Source: JAEUSE01 sp964648985
GTDB lineage: Bacteria; Patescibacteriota; Doudnabacteria; UBA920
NCBI GenBank assembly: GCA_964648985.1
Contig: CAZYMS010000005.1
Location: 1-64,000 of the forward strand
DNA: 64,000 nucleotides
Reading direction: 5' to 3'
In this document: positions 29,578-37,474 of the stretch, in pieces
Layout: each line of letters opens with the position of its first letter
Position numbering within the stretch: the first letter of the stretch is position 1
Made by a program: the position numbers and the translations under genes
The notes under the pieces: model-generated
Database searches by the model: none
The model's input: the letters and a program-made list of their open reading frames with translations, nothing else
What the model was told of the DNA's origin: nothing

Positions 29578-30252
29578 ATGAACTTCATTGTTGGCAAGAA
29601 ACTAAACATGTCTCAGCACTTCCTCGAAAGCGGGGAAGTTATTCCGGTTACTATAGTAAAGGCGTCTCCTGTTGTAGTTACTCAGGTTAAGACCAAAGCT
29701 GGTAAGGAAAAGTACGAAGCTATCCAAGTTGGGGTAAAAGCTAACGTAGCAGGTAGTCGTACTCACAGCAAGGCTGTTACTGGACACCTTAAGGGAGCAA
29801 AAGGAGTAGGAAAGTTGGTTGAGTTTCCTGTGCAGGACGCTTCTTCCTATAGTGTAGGACAGACCCTAGATCTTTCCACCTTCCAAGTCGGCGAACTCGT
29901 CACTTGTGTCGGAGTAATGAAAGGCCGGGGTTTTGCTGGTGCTATAAAGCGCCATGGTTTTGCTGGTTTTCCCGCTTCTCATGGCCATGACCGTCCTCGC
30001 AGCGTTGGTTCCATTGGTCAGCGGTTCCCCCAGCATGTGCGTAAAGGGCTTCGAATGTCAGGTCATATGGGTACTACTCAAGTAACGGTCAAGAATTTAC
30101 AGGTGGTCAGCGTAGATGCCGCGAAAGGTCTCATTGCCCTTAAAGGCGCTGTTCCCGGGTTCAGAAACGCTACTGTTAAAATAGTTTCTACCGGTAAAGT
30201 AAAGCCTGTTGGTAAGCCAGTAGAAGTAAAGGAAGAGAAAAAGAAGAAATAA
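29578..30252 (+). CDS. rplC: 50S ribosomal protein L3
   Basis: 224 aa from ATG at 29578, which matches the usual MxFxxGKKLxMS beginning; an upstream frame start at 29554 lies in the intergenic element. Motifs: VTQVKTKAGKEKYEAIQVG, GFAGAIKRHGFAGFPASHGH, MSGHMGTTQVTVKNLQVV. The C-terminus ends in a Lys-rich tail (EEKKKK). It nucleates 50S assembly near the peptidyl-transferase centre. Confidence 0.97.
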   Translation: MNFIVGKKLNMSQHFLESGEVIPVTIVKASPVVVTQVKTKAGKEKYEAIQVGVKANVAGSRTHSKAVTGHLKGAKGVGKLVEFPVQDASSYSVGQTLDLSTFQVGELVTCVGVMKGRGFAGAIKRHGFAGFPASHGHDRPRSVGSIGQRFPQHVRKGLRMSGHMGTTQVTVKNLQVVSVDAAKGLIALKGAVPGFRNATVKIVSTGKVKPVGKPVEVKEEKKKK

Positions 30253-30253
30253 C

Positions 30254-30318
30254 CAGGTAACCGTGAGTGATGAGCCTTGAGCCTTGAGCCCGAGCCTCAC
30301 TTCTCAAGTCTCATTTCT
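30254..30318 (+). repeat. paired-word element, GTGAG/CTCAC family, before rplD
   Basis: GTGAGTGATGAGCCTTGAGC on the left faces CTCACTTCTCAAGTCTCAT on the right. Confidence 0.85.
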
Positions 30319-30326
30319 AGATTTAT

Positions 30327-30992
30327 ATGAAAGTAAGCGTTTACAATCAACAAGGACAGGTAGTGGGCAATGTCGACCTGAACGATAAGCTTTTTGCTGT
30401 TGCTCCAGAAAAGCATTTACTCGCAGAGGCAGTTCGTATTCAGCAGTCAAATAGCAGGCTTGGTCTCGCTCATACCAAAACCCGCGGAGAAGTTCGCGGT
30501 GGTGGTAAAAAGCCATGGAAGCAAAAAGGCACAGGTCGTGCTCGCGCGGGTTCTATTCGCTCTCCGCTTTGGCGACACGGTGGTGTGACCTTTGGTCCCC
30601 GGAGCAACCGCAATTGGGAACTGAAGCTTAACAAGAAGTCAAAGGTAAAAGCACTTGCAATGGCGTTGACCGATAAAGTTCAAGAGAAGCGTTTGTATGT
30701 TATCGATGAGATTTCCTTGACAGAGAACAAGACCAGGCACGTTGCAGGTATGTTTAAAGAACTTGGTAAGAATCTTGAAGGGTTTGGAAAGAAGCATTTA
30801 CTTGTTGTTCAATCTGGTAGACAGGGTGTGGTACGTGCCTCTCGAAACCTTGCAAACTGTACTCCAGTTTCTGCAAGCACCTTGAATCTTCTTGAAATCA
30901 TGAAAGCGGATGATGTTATTGTCCTTAAAGGAGCACTTGAAGTTCTCGATAAGACATTTGTAAAGGAAGTTCGTAAAGTAAAAAGTTCATAA
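30327..30992 (+). CDS. rplD: 50S ribosomal protein L4
   Basis: 221 aa. Signature loop GEVRGGGKKPWKQKGTGRAR with SIRSPLWRHGGVTFGP, the extension that lines the exit tunnel. The C-terminal globular domain is complete. L4 of many bacteria also represses its own operon; whether it uses the rpsJ-rplC structure here is unknown. Confidence 0.97.
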   Translation: MKVSVYNQQGQVVGNVDLNDKLFAVAPEKHLLAEAVRIQQSNSRLGLAHTKTRGEVRGGGKKPWKQKGTGRARAGSIRSPLWRHGGVTFGPRSNRNWELKLNKKSKVKALAMALTDKVQEKRLYVIDEISLTENKTRHVAGMFKELGKNLEGFGKKHLLVVQSGRQGVVRASRNLANCTPVSASTLNLLEIMKADDVIVLKGALEVLDKTFVKEVRKVKSS

Positions 30993-31040
30993 AGTTCATA
31001 AAGCCGCAAGTAATTACTTTATAAACTTTAAGGACTCGAC
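30991..31040 (+). repeat. paired-word element, AAAGTTCAT/ACTTTAT family, before rplW
   Basis: AAAAGTTCATAAAGTTCAT on the left faces ACTTTATAAACTTTAAGGAC on the right. Confidence 0.8.
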
Positions 31041-31058
31041 ACACTTTTAACTAATTCT

Positions 31059-31388
31059 ATGGCAACTAAGGATAAAAAAGTTACAGCAGCAGTTATCCAT
31101 CCGGGTGAGCGGGTGATTGTTCGCCAACCCCGCCTTTCAGAAAAGGCCGTTGCGCTCAATAGCAAGAATCAGTATGTATTTACCGTAATTGCTGCTGCAA
31201 CCAAGTTACAGATTCGAAGGCATTTGGAAGCTCTCTATGGTATTACTGTGGCACGCATAAATACTATCCGTATGGAAGGGAAAGTACGACGATACGGAAA
31301 AACTGCTGGCCGCACCAAAGCATATAAGAAGGCAGTTGTAACTTTAACTCCCGATTCAAAGAAGCCAGAGGTAATAGAAGCAGCATAA
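31059..31388 (+). CDS. rplW: 50S ribosomal protein L23
   Basis: 109 aa. Core: IVRQPRLSEKAVALNSKNQYVF, then TKLQIRRHLEALYGITVARI and the loop GKVRRYGKTAGRTKAYKKAV. It lies at the tunnel exit where SRP and trigger factor dock. Short N-terminal extension of about 15 residues. Confidence 0.96.
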   Translation: MATKDKKVTAAVIHPGERVIVRQPRLSEKAVALNSKNQYVFTVIAAATKLQIRRHLEALYGITVARINTIRMEGKVRRYGKTAGRTKAYKKAVVTLTPDSKKPEVIEAA

Positions 31389-31389
31389 A

Positions 31390-31469
31390 TCCAAGTGGTC
31401 GGTAGTCGGTACTCAGTAGTCAGTGAATGACTGCACAGTACAGACTACTGACTACAGACAACTTATTTA
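31390..31469 (+). repeat. paired-word element, GTAGTC/GACTAC family, before rplB
   Basis: GGTCGGTAGTCGGTACTCAG on the left faces CAGACTACTGACTACAGACA on the right. Nearly identical to the element before rplE (35990-36068). Confidence 0.88.
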
Positions 31470-31477
31470 CTATATTT

Positions 31478-32317
31478 ATGGCAGTAAAGCAGTACAAACC
31501 AACAACACCAGGTAGACGTTTTGCAAGTGTTACCGATTACTCGGTGTTAACCAAGAAGGCTAAAGCCCCCAAGTCTCTTGTCATAAGCAAAACCACCCAG
31601 GCAGGTCGTAACAATAGCGGTAAAATTACTGTTCGTCATCGTGGCGGTGGAAGCCGTAAGAAGATCCGTGTAGTAGACTTTGTCCGCACTGATCGTAAAG
31701 ATATACCAGGTTCTGTAAAAGCCATAAGCTACGATCCGACTCGCACTGCATTTGTAGCCATGATCGCATACGCCGATGGTGTAAAACGATTCATCGTCGC
31801 TCCTCTTGGCCTTAAAGTTGGACAACAGGTACTGTTTTCTGAAACTGCTGAGATAAAACCGGGTAATAGACTAAGTATTTTTTCCATTCCTGTTGGTACC
31901 TTTATTCACGATATTGAACTGGTTCCTGGCCAGGGTGGTAAAATGGCTCGCAGTGCAGGTAGCTATGCCATTCTTCAAACTGTTGAGTCCGGATTCGCAC
32001 TTTTGAAGCTCCCGAGTGGAGAAATTAGAAAAGTTCGTGAAGGTTGTGCTGCGACTATTGGTCAGATCTCAAACGGCGAACATATGAATGTTCGCTTGGG
32101 TAAAGCCGGTAGACGACGCCTAATGGGCTGGAGACCAAGTGTGCGTGGTAAAGTTATGAACCCAGTTGACCACCCTCATGGTGGTGGTGAAGGCCAAAAT
32201 CCCATTGGTTTGAAATATCCGAAGACCCCATGGGGACGCCATGCTCTTGGCGTGAAGACCCGTGATAAGAAAAAGGGAAGTAAGAGCTTAATTATAAAGC
32301 GTAGACCGAAGAAGTAA
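31478..32317 (+). CDS. rplB: 50S ribosomal protein L2
   Basis: 279 aa from ATG 31478; a longer frame beginning at 31427 translates the intergenic element and is rejected. Motifs: YKPTTPGRRFAS, GRNNSGKITVRHRGGGSRKK, and the conserved C-terminal PVDHPHGGGEGQ, then GLKYPKTPWGRHALGVKTR. It is needed for subunit joining and peptidyl transfer. Confidence 0.98.
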   Translation: MAVKQYKPTTPGRRFASVTDYSVLTKKAKAPKSLVISKTTQAGRNNSGKITVRHRGGGSRKKIRVVDFVRTDRKDIPGSVKAISYDPTRTAFVAMIAYADGVKRFIVAPLGLKVGQQVLFSETAEIKPGNRLSIFSIPVGTFIHDIELVPGQGGKMARSAGSYAILQTVESGFALLKLPSGEIRKVREGCAATIGQISNGEHMNVRLGKAGRRRLMGWRPSVRGKVMNPVDHPHGGGEGQNPIGLKYPKTPWGRHALGVKTRDKKKGSKSLIIKRRPKK

Positions 32318-32406
32318 TATATCAGCTTGTAGTTTGTGGCTTGTAGCTTGTAGAGTTAAAACTCTAAAAGCTAAAAAGCTAGTAAGCTAAAAAGCTAAGA
32401 AGCTTA
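32318..32406 (+). repeat. paired-word element, AGCTTGT/AAGCTA family, before rpsS
   Basis: CAGCTTGTAGTTTGTGGC and GCTTGTAGAGTTT-type words on the left face AACTCTAAAAGCTAAAAAGC and AAGCTAAGAAGCTT on the right. Confidence 0.88.
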
Positions 32407-32410
32407 AGAT

Positions 32411-32740
32411 ATGTCTAGATCACTCAAAAAAGGACCATTTATAGATGAGAAGCTCCAGAAGAAGGTTTCTGCTGCAAAGCGTGGTGACAAGATTAAAACC
32501 TGGTCACGTGACAGCAGTATATCTCCCGAAATGGTGGGTATTACTTTTATGGTCCACAACGGAAAAACCTTTATTGACGTCTACGTGACTGAAAATATGG
32601 TTGGACATAAGCTCGGCGAGTTTGCCGGTACTCGCAAATTCTTCCGTCATGGTGGTAAGATGGCTAAAGAACAAGAAGCCGCAGCAGCAGCCAGTGATAA
32701 AGCAAAGATGGCAGCAGCTAAGGCCCCAGCTAAGAAATAA
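32411..32740 (+). CDS. rpsS: 30S ribosomal protein S19
   Basis: 109 aa. MSRSLKKGPFIDEKL, TWSRDSSISPEMVG, VHNGKTFIDVYVTENMVGHK and LGEFAGTRKF are diagnostic. The last 20 residues form an Ala/Lys-rich extension. In the 30S head with S13. Confidence 0.97.
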   Translation: MSRSLKKGPFIDEKLQKKVSAAKRGDKIKTWSRDSSISPEMVGITFMVHNGKTFIDVYVTENMVGHKLGEFAGTRKFFRHGGKMAKEQEAAAAASDKAKMAAAKAPAKK

Positions 32741-32743
32741 ACG

Positions 32744-32839
32744 AGGCCAGGCGTGAGAAATGAGTAGTGAGACGTGAGCAGAATACTGTTCTTATCTCCT
32801 TACTCACTTCTCAAGGCTCAAGTCTCACTACTAATTCTA
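32744..32839 (+). repeat. paired-word element, GTGAG/CTCAC family, before rplV
   Basis: GAGAAATGAGTAGTGAGACG and GTGAGCAGAATACTG on the left, then CTTACTCACTTCTCAAGGCT and CTCACTACTAATTC on the right. Near-copy of the elements at 35171-35266 and 38029-38125. Confidence 0.9.
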
Positions 32840-32842
32840 TTT

Positions 32843-33433
32843 ATGGCAGATAAGAAGAACGCACAATCCAATACAGCAGAAAAGCCTAAACAGGTACTGG
32901 TAAAGGCGCATGCTCGCAATTTGCGTATTGCTCCTCGCAAGCTCCGTTTAGTGGCAAATTCTGTAAAGCAAATGCGCGCGCAAGATGCTTTGGTACAGCT
33001 GGTGTTCACTAATAAGAAAGGTGCATCTATTGTAAGCAAGCTTATTGCTTCTGCTATAGCAAACGCCGAGCATAATTTTTCCTTTAACCCTGCAAGTTTG
33101 TATATACAAAGCATTAGCTGCGATGCAGCGCAGGTTGCTAAGCGCTTCATGCCTCGTGCTCGCGGAAGTGCATCTCCTTTGAATCGTAGAATGTCTCATC
33201 TGAATGTTGCTTTGGAAGCGCGTGAGATAAAAGGTAAAAAGACCGGACGATTTAGTGCTCTTGCTGCCCGCAGGAAAGCAACGGAGCCAAAGAAGGTTCA
33301 GGTAGATAAGAATGTAGACTCCGACATTGTAGATTCTGCAAGAATTCCAGAGGCACCCAAGGGAAATGAGCAGGTTAAACAAGCAAAAGTCCAGCAGAAA
33401 CGTCGTTTATTTAACCGAAGAACTGGAGAATAA
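32843..33433 (+). CDS. rplV: 50S ribosomal protein L22 with long C-terminal tail
   Basis: 196 aa from ATG 32843; the upstream in-frame start (32774) lies inside the intergenic hairpin. Core: HARNLRIAPRKLRLVANSVK and CDAAQVAKRFMPRARGSASP, with HLNVALEAREIKGKK. The core ends near residue 135, and about 60 extra residues, charged and disordered (DKNVDSDIVDSARIPEAPKG, QQKRRLFNRRTGE), follow the part that normally closes L22. Confidence 0.95.
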   Translation: MADKKNAQSNTAEKPKQVLVKAHARNLRIAPRKLRLVANSVKQMRAQDALVQLVFTNKKGASIVSKLIASAIANAEHNFSFNPASLYIQSISCDAAQVAKRFMPRARGSASPLNRRMSHLNVALEAREIKGKKTGRFSALAARRKATEPKKVQVDKNVDSDIVDSARIPEAPKGNEQVKQAKVQQKRRLFNRRTGE

Positions 33434-33514
33434 TTCAAATGTAGAATTTTGAATGCAGAATGCAGAATTAGTATGCAATTTCATTCATCATTCCGAATTC
33501 ATCATTCTAAACTT
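33434..33514 (+). repeat. paired-word element, GAATGCAGAATG/CATTCTGAATTC family, before rpsC
   Basis: AATTTTGAATGCAGAATGCA on the left faces ATTCATCATTCCGAATTC and ATCATTCTAAACTT on the right. Confidence 0.85.
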
Positions 33515-33519
33515 AAGAT

Positions 33520-34203
33520 ATGGGTCACAAAGTAAATCCAACTTCATTACGCTTACAAATTACCGACACCTGGAAGTCGAAGTGGTTTTCGTCGTCCAAG
33601 TATGCAGATTTGCTTCGCGAAGATGTGTCCATACGACAGTACTTGGAAAAGCTTCTCAAGCGTTCCGGCCTGGTTCGTATAGATATTGAACGAAGCAATG
33701 CAGGTGCTTTGAGTATTATCATCAAGACAACCAAGCCAGGGCTTATTATAGGTAAGGGTGGCGCAGGCATTGAAGACTTGAAGAAAAAACTCGTAAGCCA
33801 GTTGAAACTCAAGACGGATGTACGGATTAATATAGAGGAAGTTCGTGATATAGCACTGCAGGCCCAGGTTATAGCGAATGGTATTGTTGAACAACTTGAA
33901 AAGCGTGTTGCCTTCCGTAAGCTTATGAAGCAAACTCTTGAGCAGGTAATGAATGCAGGGGCCCGCGGGGTAAAGGTTGCTATAGGCGGCAGGCTTAATG
34001 GTGCAGAAATTGCCCGCACGGAACACCTTGCTGCTGGTAAAATCCCCCTCCATACACTCCGAAGTGAAATTGATTTTGCTCGTTCTACTGCATTTACCAC
34101 ATATGGAACTATCGGTGTGAAGGTGTGGATCTATAAAGGCGATATATTTGTAAAAAAGGGAGCATCCACTCAGAAAGTAGAAACTCCAGTAACGGAAATC
34201 TAG
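33520..34203 (+). CDS. rpsC: 30S ribosomal protein S3
   Basis: 227 aa. MGHKVNPTSLRLQITDTWKS, KH-domain GLIIGKGGAGIEDLKKKL, and the C-terminal GARGVKVAIGGRLNGAEIAR with GKIPLHTLRSEIDFA. It lines the mRNA entry channel and helps unwind mRNA. Confidence 0.98.
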   Translation: MGHKVNPTSLRLQITDTWKSKWFSSSKYADLLREDVSIRQYLEKLLKRSGLVRIDIERSNAGALSIIIKTTKPGLIIGKGGAGIEDLKKKLVSQLKLKTDVRINIEEVRDIALQAQVIANGIVEQLEKRVAFRKLMKQTLEQVMNAGARGVKVAIGGRLNGAEIARTEHLAAGKIPLHTLRSEIDFARSTAFTTYGTIGVKVWIYKGDIFVKKGASTQKVETPVTEI

Positions 34204-34230
34204 GCTCAGTCAAGCAATAAGCTATTACTT

Positions 34231-34641
34231 ATGTTATTACCAAAGAAGTTAAAACATAGAAAGCATCACCGGAATCCTATCCGAGGGAGTGCGACCGCTG
34301 GAAATGAAATTTCCTTTGGACAATTTGCGTTAAAAGCGCAAGAGTCAGGTTGGGTAACTGCCCGTCAGATTGAAGCTGCTCGTCGCGCCATGACCCGAAG
34401 TGTGCAGCGTGGTGGTAAGATCTGGATCCGAATGTTTCCCGATAAGCCTATTACGAACCACGGTAATGAATCTGTTATGGGTGGCGGTAAAGGTGGCGTG
34501 GATCATTTTGTAGCAGTTATAAAAGCGGGTAAAATTCTCTTTGAGATGGATGGTGTAACGGAAGCCCAGGCGCGAGAAGCTATGAGACTGGCCATGCATA
34601 AGCTGCCAGTGACTACAAAGTTTATTATGAAGGATAAGTAG
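34231..34641 (+). CDS. rplP: 50S ribosomal protein L16
   Basis: 136 aa. MLLPKKLKHRKHHRNPIRGS, ITARQIEAARR-like region (VTARQIEAARRAMTRSV), GGKIWIRMFPDKPITNHGNE, MGGGKGGVDHFVAVIKAGKI. Located near the A-site tRNA elbow. The 27-base gap to rpsC is too short for a full hairpin. Confidence 0.97.
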   Translation: MLLPKKLKHRKHHRNPIRGSATAGNEISFGQFALKAQESGWVTARQIEAARRAMTRSVQRGGKIWIRMFPDKPITNHGNESVMGGGKGGVDHFVAVIKAGKILFEMDGVTEAQAREAMRLAMHKLPVTTKFIMKDK

Positions 34642-34655
34642 GTATTACTACGTAT

Positions 34656-34841
34656 ATGAAGACTCAAGAATTAAAATCTAAAGGCGAAACTGAACTTCGC
34701 GCAGAACTGGGTAGACTTCGCAAGGAAACTCAGGAGCTAACCGGAAAGATGCGCCTTGGACAAGTGAAGAATGTTCGACAGGTCCGAGCTATGCGTAAGG
34801 ATATTGCCCGAATACTAACTCTATTGAAAATACAGTCTTGA
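34656..34841 (+). CDS. rpmC: 50S ribosomal protein L29
   Basis: 61 aa helical hairpin: MKTQELKSKGETELRAELGR, then GQVKNVRQVRAMRKDIARIL. Normal length. 14 bases after rplP. Confidence 0.95.
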   Translation: MKTQELKSKGETELRAELGRLRKETQELTGKMRLGQVKNVRQVRAMRKDIARILTLLKIQS

Positions 34842-34914
34842 GCAATGAGATGTGAGGCGTGAGCCGAATATTCCAAACTCAAGTCTCAAGCCTCATAACT
34901 CATTTCTAACTAAT
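34842..34914 (+). repeat. paired-word element, GTGAG/CTCAC family, before rpsQ
   Basis: AATGAGATGTGAGGCGTGAG on the left faces CTCAAGTCTCAAGCCTCATA on the right. Near-copy of the element before rpsN (36616-36702). Confidence 0.88.
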
Positions 34915-34917
34915 TTT

Positions 34918-35169
34918 ATGGAATCTAACGTTACTAAATCTACTCAAATTCTGACTGGTACAGTCGTATCTACTAAGATGGCGAAGACTGTGGTTGTCGA
35001 AGTGCGCGCTCATAAGCGTCACGAAAAGTATCATAAGTCTTACACGGTATCAAAGCGGATTAAGGCTCACGTTGAGACGGGCGAGTACGAGGTAGGGGAC
35101 AAAGTAGAAATTGCTGCAGTTCGTCCAATTAGTAAAGATAAGAGATTTAAGGTAGTTAAGAAAGTATAG
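34918..35169 (+). CDS. rpsQ: 30S ribosomal protein S17
   Basis: 83 aa from ATG 34918; the upstream in-frame start is inside the hairpin element. Core: TGTVVSTKMAKTVVVEVRAH, HEKYHKSYTVSKRIKAHVE, GDKVEIAAVRPISKDKRFKV. Binds 16S rRNA helices 7 and 11. Confidence 0.96.
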   Translation: MESNVTKSTQILTGTVVSTKMAKTVVVEVRAHKRHEKYHKSYTVSKRIKAHVETGEYEVGDKVEIAAVRPISKDKRFKVVKKV

Positions 35170-35170
35170 C

Positions 35171-35266
35171 TGAGGCCAGTCGTGAGAAATGAGTAGTGAG
35201 ACGTGAGCAGAATCCTGTTCCCATCTCCTTGCTCACTTCTCAAGGCTCATCCCTCACTTCTAATTT
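35171..35266 (+). repeat. paired-word element, GTGAG/CTCAC family, before rplN
   Basis: Near-identical to the elements before rplV and rplR: GAGAAATGAGTAGTGAGACG on the left, CTTGCTCACTTCTCAAGGCT on the right. Confidence 0.9.
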
Positions 35267-35267
35267 T

Positions 35268-35639
35268 ATGTTACAAGTACGTTCTCTCGTAAAAGTTGCA
35301 GATAACACTGGCGCTCGCATCGTCAACGTATTTTCCGTAAACGGAAAAAATGGAAAACGATTCGCTCGTTTGGGTGATATTATTGTTGGCTCTGTGCGAC
35401 AAGTGTCTCCTGGAGGACAGGTGAAGAAAGGTGATAAAGTCTACGGTGTTATAGTGAGAACCCGAAAAGAAGTACGCCGTGATGACGGTTCTTATATTCG
35501 ATTCGACGAGAATGCGGTTGTACTTGTAAACAAAGATAGTGTTGATCCTCGCGGTACTCGTATCTTTGGGCCAGTTGCTCGTGAACTCAGAGAAAAAGGT
35601 TTTGCAAAGATTGTATCATTAGCGCCAGAGGTCATATAG
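35268..35639 (+). CDS. rplN: 50S ribosomal protein L14
   Basis: 123 aa from ATG 35268. MLQVRSLVKVADNTGARIVN, then GDIIVGSVRQVSPGGQVKKG, VYGVIVRTRKEVRRDDGSYI, FDENAVVLVNKDSVDPRGTR, IFGPVARELREKGFAKIVSL. Length and motifs are standard. Confidence 0.98.
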   Translation: MLQVRSLVKVADNTGARIVNVFSVNGKNGKRFARLGDIIVGSVRQVSPGGQVKKGDKVYGVIVRTRKEVRRDDGSYIRFDENAVVLVNKDSVDPRGTRIFGPVARELREKGFAKIVSLAPEVI

Positions 35640-35676
35640 GACCTATGCGACGTATAAGACATATATGACCTATAAG

Positions 35677-35985
35677 ATGAAAATTAAGAAAGGCGACACC
35701 GTTAAAGTTTTGTCCGGTAAGGATAAAGGCAAGACTGGCAAAGTTCTTACTGTTGATGGTAAACGCGGTTCTGTGGTTGTTGAATCGGTGAACTTGCATA
35801 CTCGCTTTGAGCGAAGCAAGAAGGCCGGGCAGCCAGGGACACGGGTAACACTCCCGAGTCCCCTCCCTGCTGGTAAGCTCCAGCTTGTAGATCCTGCTTC
35901 TGGTAAACCCACTCGTCTTGGCTATAAGATTTTGGACAACGGTACTAAACAGCGCGTTGCTCGGAAGAGCGGTCAAGCAGTTTAA
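35677..35985 (+). CDS. rplX: 50S ribosomal protein L24
   Basis: 102 aa from ATG 35677 (an in-frame ATG 12 bases upstream is possible). KOW motif: KKGDTVKVLSGKDKGKTGKV, then LTVDGKRGSVVVESVN. First protein to bind 23S rRNA 5' domain in assembly. Preceded by a small TATGACC/ACGTATAAG-type spacer rather than a full hairpin. Confidence 0.95.
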   Translation: MKIKKGDTVKVLSGKDKGKTGKVLTVDGKRGSVVVESVNLHTRFERSKKAGQPGTRVTLPSPLPAGKLQLVDPASGKPTRLGYKILDNGTKQRVARKSGQAV

Positions 35986-35989
35986 AAGA

Positions 35990-36068
35990 TGGTTGTCAGT
36001 AGTCGGTACTCAGTAGTCACTTTCTGGCTGCTTGGTACAGACTACTGACTACAGACAACTTATTACTT
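35990..36068 (+). repeat. paired-word element, GTAGTC/GACTAC family, before rplE
   Basis: GGTTGTCAGTAGTCGGTACT on the left faces ACAGACTACTGACTACAGAC on the right. Near-copy of the element before rplB. Confidence 0.88.
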
Positions 36069-36072
36069 ATTT

Positions 36073-36615
36073 ATGGAACGATTACGAGAACAATTTAATA
36101 AGACAGTTGCTCCGAAGCTGGCAGAGGAGTTTGGCTACAAGAATGTAATGAGCGTGCCAAAAATAGAGAAGATTGTAATCAATGTTGGCGTTGGTAAGAT
36201 TGGGCGCGATCAGAAAGTGCTTGATATGGTCGTAGAAGAAATGCGAGCCATTACAGGTCAGCAGCCGGTGAAGTCTCTCGCTCGAAAATCAGTTGCTGGT
36301 TTCAAGCTTCGTGAAGGACAAGTTGTTGGCGTAGTCACCACACTTCGCGGCGACCGCATGTATAGCTTTCTGGATAAGCTTATAAATGTTGCACTTCCGC
36401 GCGTACGAGATTTTCGTGGAGTAAAGACAAATGGTTTCGACAAGCGTGGCAATTACCACTTGGGGCTGAAAGAACATTTGGTTTTTCCCGAAGTGTCCAG
36501 TGAAGCGCTTGAGCATGCCTTCGGCATGGAGATATCCATCGTTACTACAGCAGGTCGAGATGATGTAGCGCGCTACTTACTTACAGCATTTGGATTTCCT
36601 TTCGCTAAAGAATAA
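36073..36615 (+). CDS. rplE: 50S ribosomal protein L5
   Basis: 180 aa. FGYKNVMSVPKIEKIVINVG, ITGQQPVKSLARKSVAGFKL, REGQVVGVVTTLRGDRMYSF, LPRVRDFRGVKTNGFDKRGN and YHLGLKEHLVFPEV are diagnostic. It contacts 5S rRNA. Confidence 0.98.
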   Translation: MERLREQFNKTVAPKLAEEFGYKNVMSVPKIEKIVINVGVGKIGRDQKVLDMVVEEMRAITGQQPVKSLARKSVAGFKLREGQVVGVVTTLRGDRMYSFLDKLINVALPRVRDFRGVKTNGFDKRGNYHLGLKEHLVFPEVSSEALEHAFGMEISIVTTAGRDDVARYLLTAFGFPFAKE

Positions 36616-36702
36616 CTAATAACAGTAGTGAGTAATGAGACGTGAGGCGTGAGCCGAACATTTTAGACTCAAGTCTCAAGTCTCATAACTCATGTCTAAC
36701 TA
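36616..36702 (+). repeat. paired-word element, GTGAG/CTCAC family, before rpsN
   Basis: GTGAGTAATGAGACGTGAGG on the left faces CTCAAGTCTCAAGTCTCATA on the right. Confidence 0.88.
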
Positions 36703-36705
36703 ATT

Positions 36706-36900
36706 ATGGCAACTAAAGCACATATCGCAAAAGCTAAAAGGAGTCTCTTAAAGGCAAAGTATCCAACCCGGATTATTCGTCGTTGTTGGAAGTGCGGCCG
36801 TAAGGCTGCCTATATGCGGGACTTCAAGTTGTGCCGTATATGCTTTAGGGAATTAGCAAGCCGTGGAGAAATTCCTGGAGTAGTTAAAGCTTCTTGGTAA
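36706..36900 (+). CDS. rpsN: 30S ribosomal protein S14, zinc-binding form
   Basis: 64 aa. Short type-Z S14 with both zinc pairs, RRCWKCGRKAAYMRDFKLCRICF written as C-x2-C and C-x2-C, and the usual C-terminal FRELASRGEIPGVVKASW. Confidence 0.97.
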   Translation: MATKAHIAKAKRSLLKAKYPTRIIRRCWKCGRKAAYMRDFKLCRICFRELASRGEIPGVVKASW

Positions 36901-36984
36901 ATGCAGAATGCAGATTTAATGAATGGAGAATTAAAAATGCAATACCATCTTTCATTCTGAATTCTACATTCTAAATTCTAACTT
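36901..36984 (+). repeat. paired-word element, GAATGCAGA/TCTGAATTC family, before rpsH
   Basis: ATGCAGAATGCAGATTTAAT on the left faces TTTCATTCTGAATTCTACAT on the right. Confidence 0.87.
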
Positions 36985-36989
36985 ATATT

Positions 36990-37379
36990 ATGTATACCGA
37001 TTCTATCGCCGACATGTTAACTCGCATCCGCAATGCCGCTCGGGCCAAGAGGTCCGAGGTTGCAGTGCCTCATTCTAAGCTAAAGGAGAGCTTGGCTCAT
37101 TTACTTATGAAAGAGGGCTATGTAAGTGGTGTAACGGTTGTGGGGACTACAAAAAAGTTTATTCAAATTACCCTGAAGTATAGTGGGGACATCTCGGTCA
37201 TTGCTGACCTGAAACGTGTCAGTAAGCCCGGCCAACGCATTTATTTGCCTGTTGGCCGCATACCACGTACTTCAAGTGGTTATGGTATTACTGTAGTGTC
37301 GACCTCTCAGGGTCTTATGACAGACAAACAGGCTCGTGCAGCGAAGATGGGCGGCGAAGTAATATGCCAGGTGTGGTAA
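36990..37379 (+). CDS. rpsH: 30S ribosomal protein S8
   Basis: 129 aa. DSIADMLTRIRNAARAKRSE, VAVPHSKLKESLAHLLMKEG, RVSKPGQRIYLPVGRIPRTS, GYGITVVSTSQGLMTDKQAR and GGEVICQVW. Normal length. Confidence 0.98.
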   Translation: MYTDSIADMLTRIRNAARAKRSEVAVPHSKLKESLAHLLMKEGYVSGVTVVGTTKKFIQITLKYSGDISVIADLKRVSKPGQRIYLPVGRIPRTSSGYGITVVSTSQGLMTDKQARAAKMGGEVICQVW

Positions 37380-37382
37380 TTT

Positions 37383-37470
37383 AATAGGGAGTAGGAAGTA
37401 GCTGGTAGCTGGTAGGTCAATATCTTTGGTCTTCAAGCTACGAGCTACATCCTACAAGCTACTAGCTAAT
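37383..37470 (+). repeat. paired-word element, GTAGCTGG/AGCTAC family, before rplF
   Basis: GAAGTAGCTGGTAGCTGGTA on the left faces AAGCTACGAGCTACATCCTA on the right. Confidence 0.88.
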
Positions 37471-37474
37471 ATAT

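Noticed and set aside
32774..32842. Longer N-termini for rplV, rpsQ, rplN, rplR and rplB
   Set aside because: Upstream in-frame starts translate the intergenic hairpins, and the extra residues (MSRILFLSP or MRREQN types) come from the repeats, not from the protein families.
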